Below, one piece after another: positions 1-5,743 of a stretch of DNA of 7,515 nucleotides. The notes under the pieces were generated by a model. That model worked only from the letters and a program-made list of their open reading frames with translations, searched no databases and was not told the origin of the DNA. The position numbers were made by a program, and so were the translations under genes. Within the stretch, counting starts at the first letter, position 1, and each line of letters opens with the position of its first letter. The DNA comes from Desulfomonile sp. (lineage in GTDB: Bacteria; Desulfobacterota; Desulfomonilia; Desulfomonilales; Desulfomonilaceae). The stretch lies in the NCBI GenBank assembly GCA_020216785.1, contig JAIWNO010000318.1, positions 1 to 7,515 on the forward strand. Reading direction: 5' to 3'.

Positions 1-431
1 CATCACCCTGATGTCCTCGACGTTGGAGCTTTGTTTGATGAATCGGATCGTGTCCTCCACAGGCCGGCGGGTGAGGTAAGCCTGGACCACCCGCCACAAC
101 GGCCTCTCCGGATGCTCCGGTAGCCGCACCGGGCAGTATCCGTAGTGGATGAAGTACGCCTTCTCACGGCCATCCTTTTGCCGTATCACCGTTTCCCCAT
201 ACGGCGCTGTGCAGGATTCGGCCAATTGAAACGTTTCACCGTGGCAAGGCACTCCATCTTCTTGGCGTACTTCTTGCCGATATCGGTCGGATCAACGATG
301 AGGAGCGTGTCACGCTCAATCCTGGGCGCCCCCTCTGCCAAAATCTCCCTGCTTATCTGTTCGTCGAGTCCACCGCGTCCCAAATTACGGGACAGCCGAT
401 CGATCCTCCTTGATAGGATGGACGATTCCAT
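1..431 (-). pseudogene. Degraded DDE (IS4-like) transposase, frameshifted, internally deleted, cut by window edge
   Basis: This is a remnant of an insertion-sequence transposase of the DDE type. The first readable frame starts at 431 and gives a family-like N-terminal part (IDRLSRNL, then DTLLIVDPTDIGKKYAKKMECLATV from about residue 41), which contains the likely first catalytic Asp. After about position 237 that frame turns to nonsense and stops at 186-188. A different minus frame then carries family-like sequence to base 1: APYGETVIRQKDGREK, then HYGYCPVRLPEHPERPLW, then RVVQAYLTRRPVEDTIRFIKQ. Compared with what I remember of intact relatives (about 400 or more residues), roughly 100 residues are missing at the frame change, including the region of the second catalytic Asp. 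About 20-25 more seem missing where PLW joins RVVQAYL. The residue counts are inference from memory of the family. No terminal inverted repeats or target duplication are visible. It cannot encode an active transposase. Confidence 0.8.
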
Positions 432-1014
432 TCGTCGCTACCAACTTCCTATCCAGCGAGGTCCAGCTCATCGTTCCAACAAGTCTCCCCATTTTCACTT
501 CCCAAAAGCCTCAAGCCCCCGTATCTCCCTCGAAATCCCACCCTCCCTCATCTCGTTTTGGGGGAAGTCCTGAAAGACTTTTTCGCCGCCGATGTGAGAG
601 AGGGTTTGGTGGGCCGGGAGGATGGAACTGTACCGGTAGATGAGGAGACATACGGCCGAGAATCGGGTTATCTCTTCAGTGGGCAGGCATCGATATACTT
701 TGGGGTTGTTTTGCAGGCCGAGGTAAAGCGAATCGCGAAATTTATGACCTCCTTAGCCCCAAATCATGGCTTTCCAGAACCCACTCTATTTCAAGCCCTC
801 CAACCGGGGTATCCGTTGACTTCGGTCGGAATCTGGGCTAAGTGAAATAATAGACTGAGAGATATCCATTCTGGGAACTCCTTAACGTTCCGCCCGCAGG
901 TCGCGCTGGGATGGCAAATAGTGGAGAGCAAGCTCCTCGCCGCGACATCCGGCGCGGCCTATATTCGTGCGGACGCGAGGCCACTGCTGCGAATTACAGC
1001 CGTCATTTTTGCTT
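432..1014. other. 583-base stretch without a supported gene
   Basis: This lies between the transposase relic and the histidine kinase. An open frame from a TTG at 558 to 845 on the plus strand could encode 95 residues, but it has no recognisable domain, no convincing ribosome binding site and no family resemblance, so I do not call it a gene. The first 100 or so bases next to the relic may be further decayed insertion-sequence DNA, but no family sequence is readable there. A TTGACT at 816-821 could be a -35 box for the kinase, but the sequence 17 bases on (TAAGTG) is a poor -10. A weak 5-bp inverted repeat (GGAAC 874-878, GTTCC 887-891) is also present. Confidence 0.5.
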
Positions 1015-2562
1015 ATGGGAGAGGCTGTGAAGGATACCGAGAACCAACCGGAACCTGTGCTGCGCCGCCTCCTGGACCGCTGCAAAGGCCTGCTGACAAT
1101 CTCCAAGGAACTCAGCAGCACATTGCCCATTGTGGAAAAGTTGAACACGGTGATCGGCCACATAAGGGCGTCGCTAGGGTTAAAAGAGGGCGCCTTTGTA
1201 TGGATCGAGGTTGACGACCATACATGCGGGAAGCCGCCCGATTTCGATCGCACGGAATCCTTGAGCGCAGAAATCCAAGCAGAAGGACAGGCAAGGGGAC
1301 GCTTGTGTGTCTGTTACCCTGACAACGTTGCGCCTGATCCGCACGACGAGGAGTTTTTGCGCGAGGTGGCCGAGCTCGTCGGCTGCAGAGTGGAACAGGC
1401 AGACCGTGAAGAATCGCTAAGGCAATCCCAAGATCGATTCAAAAAGCTCGCCGGCAATCTCGCTAAAGAGATGTGGACTCGGACGGAAGCTCTGGCCAAG
1501 GAGACAAGCTACCTCGAAGGAATTCTACGGTCGTCCGACGACATGGTGATTACCACCGATCTCGAGGGCCACATCGTGGAGTTCAACCCCGCGGCGGAGC
1601 GACTCCTTGGCTACCGTGCGGAAGAGATGCAGGGCCAACACATTAACGTTCTCTGGGAAAATGCGGAAGAGCGCAAAAACATTCTCGCTCGGATCACCGC
1701 GGAAGAAGGCGTGCTGAATTACGAAACCCGCCTGATGACAAAGTCCGGTGAACCGATCGAGATATCGCTGACCTTGTCGCTGCTTACCGACGACGAAGGC
1801 CGCACTCTCGGCACTGTCGGCGTCAGTAAGGACATCACGCGGGAAAAGGCGATCCGTCGCGAACTGGAGCACCTCAATCGGAATTACCGTGAGACGATTC
1901 ATTTCATCAGCCACGAATCGAAGAATTCTCTTATCGTTATAGCAGGTTTTGTCAGGCGGCTCCTCGAAACCGAAACAGACCCGCAGCGCAGAGAGCAACT
2001 CGGAATCGTTTACCACCACTCAAAATTCCTTGAAGCTATGAGCAGAGACTTCCTTGTTATGGCGGAACTGGAGCACGGAGAATTTCGTGCCCGCAAGCAG
2101 CCGATCAACAACTTCTACGAAGAGGTGATCCTGCCGGCAATGGTGGGGCTCAAGGAGAGGTATCCGGATTCATTCGAGACTTATGACACTTCCATGGGCG
2201 GTGTTGGACCGATTCAGGTGATGGGCGATCCCAGCCTGTTGGAGATAGTGTACCGTAACTTGTTCGGCAACGCGCTGAAATATCGCTCACCCGGCGGTAA
2301 GATCTCATACGGCGTGGAGGACCGCCCTGACTGCCATGTATTCAACGTGTGGAATGAGGGACCAGGCGTGCAGCCGGAGCAGCGGGAGAAGATTTTCGAG
2401 AAGTTTTATCGTGCGGAGGATGAGGACATCCGGTCCAAGAGAGGCACGGGCTTAGGTCTTTACAACATACGGCAGATCATTCACGCTCACGGTGGTAAGA
2501 TTTGGTGCGAATCCGTGCCCGGGCAATGGGTCAATTTCCTCTTCACCCTCCCCAAGGAATGA
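1015..2562 (+). CDS. Soluble PAS-domain sensor histidine kinase (orphan)
   Basis: This gene encodes a 515-residue two-component sensor kinase that would autophosphorylate on His and pass the phosphate to a response regulator. No transmembrane segment or signal peptide is visible, so it should act in the cytoplasm. Order of parts: an N-terminal region of about 130 residues that is perhaps GAF-like, a helical linker, a PAS domain from about Y166 to 285, a HisKA-type helix with H300 in ISHESKNSL, and an HATPase_c domain. The ATP-binding motifs are intact: N box NLFGNALKY (N415, N419), G1 box NEGPGV (447-452), F box EKIFEKFYR and G2 box GTGLGL (477-482). The H box is slightly unusual, with Ser where HExxNPL kinases have Pro. 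The ATG at 1015 is preferred. A GTG at 967 would add 16 residues, and neither start has a good ribosome binding site. No response regulator lies beside it, so its partner and signal are unknown. It ends 5 bases from the convergent gene. Confidence 0.92.
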   Translation: MGEAVKDTENQPEPVLRRLLDRCKGLLTISKELSSTLPIVEKLNTVIGHIRASLGLKEGAFVWIEVDDHTCGKPPDFDRTESLSAEIQAEGQARGRLCVCYPDNVAPDPHDEEFLREVAELVGCRVEQADREESLRQSQDRFKKLAGNLAKEMWTRTEALAKETSYLEGILRSSDDMVITTDLEGHIVEFNPAAERLLGYRAEEMQGQHINVLWENAEERKNILARITAEEGVLNYETRLMTKSGEPIEISLTLSLLTDDEGRTLGTVGVSKDITREKAIRRELEHLNRNYRETIHFISHESKNSLIVIAGFVRRLLETETDPQRREQLGIVYHHSKFLEAMSRDFLVMAELEHGEFRARKQPINNFYEEVILPAMVGLKERYPDSFETYDTSMGGVGPIQVMGDPSLLEIVYRNLFGNALKYRSPGGKISYGVEDRPDCHVFNVWNEGPGVQPEQREKIFEKFYRAEDEDIRSKRGTGLGLYNIRQIIHAHGGKIWCESVPGQWVNFLFTLPKE

Positions 2563-2567
2563 CCGGT

Positions 2568-3644
2568 TTATCGTCTTACTGCGCTGCGGTAAAAACCGTC
2601 GTCATTTCCCAATGTCGTATGGATTGGCGGCTTTCTGTCGGGCGCCTTCACCTTCTGAAGAGCTGTTTGGTAGACCAAACGCGTGTCGCGGAAATGATCC
2701 GGACTTCCCAGTACGACGATGAGAATCGCGTCGCGGCCCGGAGTAAACTTGGTGGCCATGCAGTGCCCCGCCCGACTGGTAAAGCCGGTCTTGCCTCCGA
2801 TAATCGGGAGCTTGTCTCGCAGAAGCTTGTTGGTGGTTCGCACCGGGTAGCCCGTGGACGACTCCGCGCTGCTCATCACGTAATTGCTCTTCAAACAGAT
2901 CGCTCGAATCGTCTTATTGGAAAAGGCATGGCGGGCAATGTGAGCGATTTCCCGCGCTGTGGATGTGTTCGATTTTACCATCACGGAGGTCTTGTCGTCC
3001 TTTTTCACCGTGCTCTTCCGATCGAGACCGCTCGGCGTATAAAAGACCGTGTGCCGCGTCCCGAGAGATGCCGCCTTCTTGTTCATCTCACGAACAAACG
3101 CGGTCTTGCCGCCGGGAAACGCACAGGCAAGGGTTTCCGCGCAGTCGTTGGCGGACCCGATCAGCAAGCCGTGGAGCAAGTCCTTGACGGCTACCATATC
3201 GCCAGGCTTCAATCCTGCGACCGACTTGGGGATGCCTTTCACCTGATCGGGCACCTTAACCTTCTGGTTGAGAGAAAACTGATCAAGAGCCACCAACGCG
3301 GTTACGAGTTTGGACAAGCTTGCCACAGGGAGCTGCTGGTCCGCGTTGCGTGACATGATGATCTGGTTTGTGGCAAGGTTGATACAGTACACTGCTTTAG
3401 CCTTGACAACCGGGCGCTCCGAAGTTTTCTTGGCATCGTGCGTGGGGGTCTTGTTCGGGGCCTTGACCGGCGTGGTGCGGGATTGCGAAACAACGGGATG
3501 CCCGCGCCTTTTCGCTGCGGCAGAGTCTTTGGCATGGGCCGCTTCCACAGCGATTGGGATGAGTTGGCACAGGAAGAACACAGAGCCGATCACGGAAACC
3601 AGTACCCCGAGATGTGAACGAATGAAGTTTTTGGACATTTTCAT
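2568..3644 (-). CDS. D-alanyl-D-alanine carboxypeptidase / endopeptidase, peptidase S11 (low-molecular-weight PBP)
   Basis: This is a 358-residue serine D,D-peptidase expected to trim peptidoglycan peptides outside the cytoplasmic membrane. Residues 1-38 form a signal peptide: a basic start (MKMSKNFIRSH), a hydrophobic stretch to about V33 and a cleavage-like AHA before K39. A Lys/Pro/Thr-rich linker at about 40-82 follows, then the catalytic domain. All three penicillin-binding motifs are present in order and with sensible spacing: S109-L-S-K112 (nucleophile and base), S164-A-N166 and K285-T-G287. The protein ends soon after the catalytic domain. It lacks the extra C-terminal domain and amphipathic anchor of PBP5-type enzymes, so it resembles the shorter PbpG/DacF-like members. 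Whether it is a carboxypeptidase or an endopeptidase cannot be decided from sequence. ATG 3644 is the best start; a second ATG two codons on is possible. No clear ribosome binding site is seen. It looks monocistronic. Confidence 0.95.
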   Translation of the reverse strand: MKMSKNFIRSHLGVLVSVIGSVFFLCQLIPIAVEAAHAKDSAAAKRRGHPVVSQSRTTPVKAPNKTPTHDAKKTSERPVVKAKAVYCINLATNQIIMSRNADQQLPVASLSKLVTALVALDQFSLNQKVKVPDQVKGIPKSVAGLKPGDMVAVKDLLHGLLIGSANDCAETLACAFPGGKTAFVREMNKKAASLGTRHTVFYTPSGLDRKSTVKKDDKTSVMVKSNTSTAREIAHIARHAFSNKTIRAICLKSNYVMSSAESSTGYPVRTTNKLLRDKLPIIGGKTGFTSRAGHCMATKFTPGRDAILIVVLGSPDHFRDTRLVYQTALQKVKAPDRKPPIHTTLGNDDGFYRSAVRR

Positions 3645-3684
3645 GATAGGATAGCGTTACTCAGGACAGTAGTGCAGTGAGTTT

Positions 3685-3712
3685 GTTATAGTAAATTCAT
3701 GCGTTAAGTAAA
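3685..3712 (-). promoter_or_regulatory. Candidate sigma-70 promoter for the S11 D,D-peptidase gene
   Basis: Read on the minus strand, a -35-like TTTACT (3707-3712) is followed after 16 bases by a -10-like TATAAC (3685-3690). The -10 lies 40 bases upstream of the ATG at 3644, which leaves room for a short leader. The surrounding DNA is AT-richer than the flanking genes. This is a motif match only; transcription was not tested. Confidence 0.5.
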
Positions 3713-3743
3713 GACTCTATACCATACTTCACGCGGTATTGAA

Positions 3744-3763
3744 AGGTCTTTTTCTTAAGACCT
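3744..3763. repeat. Perfect 7-bp inverted repeat upstream of the D,D-peptidase promoter
   Basis: AGGTCTT (3744-3750) and AAGACCT (3757-3763) are exact reverse complements around a 6-base loop. The repeat is 31 bases upstream of the candidate -35 box at 3707-3712, a position that would suit an activator site. It could also be a short RNA hairpin or chance. There is no T run after it on the plus strand, so it is not a standard terminator. Confidence 0.4.
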
Positions 3764-3830
3764 GTTATCTCATTGAAAGAATCGGCATGAGCCAATGCGC
3801 TTTCAAACTGATCGCATGAACGGAGGCTGA

Positions 3831-3887
3831 TAGGGGCCGATCCGTGCGTCGGCCCGGCTTTAAGGGTGCACCCGCGGGTGCGCCCTA
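3831..3887. repeat. Compound REP-like intergenic palindrome
   Basis: Two GC-rich inverted repeats sit side by side. The first pairs GGCCGA (3835-3840) with TCGGCC (3849-3854). The second is GGGTGCACCC (3863-3872), itself a perfect palindrome, followed by GC and GGGTGCGCCC (3875-3884), so the two arms can also pair with each other with one mismatch. The whole element is bounded by TAGGG (3831-3835) and CCCTA (3883-3887), which are reverse complements. From memory, elements of this style (TAGGGG...palindrome...CCCTACAAT) are scattered between genes in many environmental bacteria, including Desulfobacterota. The family identity needs a genome-wide search. Confidence 0.65.
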
Positions 3888-3984
3888 CAATGGCTATGTT
3901 TCAGTCTTGATGACGCATTGGTAATAGTCCCCGAAGTCTATCTCTGCAGCTCGTGGGACTCAAACGGCAGGGGGACAACCTTCA

Positions 3985-4335
3985 ATGATCAGGGCACGAG
4001 TTTGGTTCCGATGCGCGGCAGTCCACGACCCGGTGATGCCGATCCTGGTTGAGCCGGCTGTGATCGGATGGAAAGGAATGAATCGCCGAATCGACCTCAC
4101 CATTGAACGGGAATTTACCGGCCCTGAGCTGGTTGCGCGTATGAAAGGCTGGATCACCATCGACCCAAAGCAGGCCGTGGAGGTGTTCCAGCGGCATGGG
4201 CGCCTCAAGTGCTTCGAAACCGGGGAACTCGTGGTGGAAGTGGAGGACGAAGAGGCCCTTGCCGCGCTCCAGGCCGACCTCACCGCTGCATTCCGCGATC
4301 AATGCCACTTGGAGCCGATTCCCAAAGGTTGCTGA
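3985..4335 (+). CDS. Small hypothetical protein, about 116 residues
   Basis: I do not recognise this protein. The frame runs 116 codons from an ATG at 3985. The body looks protein-like: a beta/alpha pattern, RRIDLTIEREFTGPELVARM, then an acidic run ELVVEVEDEEALAALQADL near residues 82-100 that would form a helix, and two cysteines in the second half (C71, C107). No signal peptide or membrane segment is evident. A weak purine-rich GGGGG (3970-3974) precedes the first ATG by about 10 bases. An alternative ATG at 4078 (M32) follows GGATGGAAAGGA and would give an 85-residue protein starting MNRRIDLTIE; the region before M32 is less convincing. It stands alone, between a REP-like element and tandem inverted repeats, facing the convergent amidohydrolase. 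The opposite strand also has open frames of similar size, but their sequence is Arg/Ser/Pro-rich shadow. Confidence 0.6.
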   Translation: MIRARVWFRCAAVHDPVMPILVEPAVIGWKGMNRRIDLTIEREFTGPELVARMKGWITIDPKQAVEVFQRHGRLKCFETGELVVEVEDEEALAALQADLTAAFRDQCHLEPIPKGC

Positions 4336-4377
4336 TACCGACGCGGTTTCAAGTAAGTGACATCCTTGTCTTGATAG

Positions 4378-4421
4378 GACAGGCATCCTGCCTGTCTGAA
4401 CGTGACAGGCAAGATACCTGT
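4378..4421. repeat. Two tandem copies of a short inverted repeat (GACAGGC type)
   Basis: Copy 1 is a perfect hairpin: GACAGGC (4378-4384), a 5-base loop, GCCTGTC (4390-4396). Copy 2 begins 26 bases later at 4404 with the same GACAGGCA and pairs ACAGG (4405-4409) with CCTGT (4417-4421), so it is a decayed relative. It lies between the convergent small gene and the amidohydrolase. Neither side has a T run, so a classical terminator is unlikely, although the hairpin could protect or end either mRNA. Similar GACAGGCAxxxTGCCTGTC motifs are, from memory, common dispersed repeats in several phyla. Confidence 0.65.
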
Positions 4422-4503
4422 TTCACCATTAATTCTCCGAGATTATCGCCTATTTGATTGCACATTAATATGACCTGACCGCGGGCCGCACCGCCGGCTC
4501 GGC

Positions 4504-5331
4504 CTAGCTTCCATTAAGTCGAAGCAACCGCATCGCGTTGTTCCACAATATATTCTCAATAGCGCTGCGGTTAAACGGAAGGCTTTCCACGCTCTTGACC
4601 TGCCGTGAGATCGAGCGCACGCCCGGCCAGTCTGTCCCGAACAGAAAGCGGTCGGACATGGCCTCCAGCTTGGGGAACGCGGAAGGCAGGTGTTTGGGCG
4701 GTATGCCCGCGATATCCACCAGCACATTACGGTGACGGATGAGCATCCATTCGGTTTGCCTATACCAGAACGGCCTTCCGCCATGACAAATCACAATGGT
4801 GAGGTCCGGGAACTCGTCCGCGATGTCGTCGAGGAGCAGCGGGTCCGCGTATTTGATCCGAGTGCCAGGAAAAACGGAGGTACCCATGTGGAACATCACG
4901 GGGATGCTTCGGTCACGGGCGATCTCATATACCGGCATCATGCGCGGGTCATCGGGCTCGAACCAGCAGTAGGACGGCATGATCTTGAGACCTCGACACC
5001 CGAGTTCGCCCAGACAGCGCTCCGTCTCGGCAGCGGGGTCCACGTCCTCTTCAGGGTCAATGGCAGCGAACGGGATCAATCGGTCCGAGACTTTGCACAA
5101 TTCGGACACGAAGTCGTTGCTCACGATACCGGTGGCTCTGGGCGAGTGCTCAGCGAGGATTACCGCCCGATCCACCCCATGCTCATCGAGGTAGTCGATC
5201 AGCCCCTCGCCAGTGACCTGTTCAGGAAAGAGCTTGTAAAAATCCGGATTTAACCGGTCGATGTATTCCCTGACCGCGGGCTGCCAGTCGTACCGCTTGC
5301 AGACGTGCACGTGAATATCTAAAACAGGCAC
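4504..5331 (-). CDS. Amidohydrolase_2-family metal-dependent hydrolase / decarboxylase
   Basis: This is a TIM-barrel enzyme of the amidohydrolase_2 (ACMSD-like) family, 275 residues from the chosen start. Members hydrolyse or decarboxylate small carboxylic or aromatic acids with a divalent metal such as zinc. The usual metal ligands and catalytic residues are visible in order: H7 and H9 in LDIHVHV on strand 1, H148 in VMFHMGTS, H183 in VICHGGRPFW and D234 in FLFGTDWPG. K116 in GLKIMP is near the position where other subtypes use a Lys. The substrate cannot be told from the sequence. The GTG at 5331 is preferred because it is preceded by GGAG (5340-5343) with 8 bases between, and the protein then begins directly before the first strand. 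A GTG at 5382 would add 17 residues without family resemblance. It is probably cytoplasmic. It stands alone: convergent with the small gene, and divergent from the tRNA-Arg gene. Confidence 0.88.
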   Translation of the reverse strand: MPVLDIHVHVCKRYDWQPAVREYIDRLNPDFYKLFPEQVTGEGLIDYLDEHGVDRAVILAEHSPRATGIVSNDFVSELCKVSDRLIPFAAIDPEEDVDPAAETERCLGELGCRGLKIMPSYCWFEPDDPRMMPVYEIARDRSIPVMFHMGTSVFPGTRIKYADPLLLDDIADEFPDLTIVICHGGRPFWYRQTEWMLIRHRNVLVDIAGIPPKHLPSAFPKLEAMSDRFLFGTDWPGVRSISRQVKSVESLPFNRSAIENILWNNAMRLLRLNGS

Positions 5332-5457
5332 TGTGGATGCTCCATTTGGACGCGTGATTGCAGGAATGTGTCCGTGCGGCACTTCCGGACATGGACCGTT
5401 TCACGGGCAACATAGTGCCGCTCGCGGGACCGATAGTGCTCCAAGAAAGCCGTTGAC

Positions 5458-5486
5458 TTGACACGATTCCTTGCCCTACATAGTAT
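5458..5486 (+). promoter_or_regulatory. Strong sigma-70 promoter of the tRNA-Arg gene
   Basis: A perfect -35 box TTGACA (5458-5463) is followed after exactly 17 bases by TAGTAT (5481-5486), which overlaps a second -10-like TATATT (5484-5489). Transcription would start near 5493, about 27 bases before the tRNA, a normal leader for RNase P processing. An overlapping TTGACT (5453-5458) offers a second, more distant -35. Confidence 0.7.
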
Positions 5487-5519
5487 ATTCTCGTTCGCGA
5501 CGCACGCCTAGCGGCAAGT

Positions 5520-5595
5520 GCCCCCGTAGCTCAGTGGATAGAGCGACGGATTCCTAATCCGCAGGTCGCAGGTTCGATCCCTGCTGGGGGCACCA
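5520..5595 (+). tRNA. tRNA-Arg (anticodon CCT), CCA encoded
   Basis: The full cloverleaf can be folded by eye. The acceptor stem GCCCCCG (5520-5526) pairs with TGGGGGC (5585-5591), including one G-T pair. The D arm has stem GCTC/GAGC. The anticodon loop is TTCCTAA with CCT at positions 34-36, reading AGG codons as Arg; the outermost anticodon stem pair is an A-C mismatch. The T arm GCAGG-TTCGATC-CCTGC is perfect. The discriminator base is A5592 and CCA (5593-5595) is encoded. It is a single-gene unit with its own promoter. I saw no duplicated 3' end in the window that would mark an integrated element. Confidence 0.97.
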
Positions 5596-5743
5596 TGAAA
5601 ATCAAGGGCACATAACAGCTTCCCGAGCCATTTTAATCTTTGTTGGGAATTGGTGCGGGCACTCAAGCAACTAAGGCCTATGCCGGTACCGAAAAGGTAG
5701 TCCCAAGGATCAAGGGCTCTGGCATTGGGCTGTTCCGTTCAAC

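Noticed and set aside
558..845. Plus-strand 95-codon open frame starting with TTG
   Set aside because: No ribosome binding site, no recognised domain and composition not clearly protein-like; comparative data would be needed to revive it.
1525..2019. Minus-strand open frame (164 codons) within the kinase gene
   Set aside because: It lies opposite the PAS and H-box region of a well-supported kinase and shows no domain.
2502..3353. Plus-strand open frame (283 codons) opposite the D,D-peptidase gene
   Set aside because: It overlaps the end of the kinase and the antisense of a gene with all penicillin-binding motifs; its sequence is Arg-rich and shows no family features.
4378..4421. Tandem hairpins as a CRISPR array
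   Set aside because: Only two short imperfect copies with about 6 bases between them; no spacers of the right size and no cas genes.
4690..5253. Plus-strand open frame (187 codons) opposite the amidohydrolase
   Set aside because: It is the antisense shadow of a gene with a full set of metal ligands and has no supporting start signal.
5520..5743. tRNA-Arg gene as an integration site for a genomic island
   Set aside because: No integrase gene and no repeated tRNA 3' end were found in the window, and the DNA beyond it is ordinary coding sequence.
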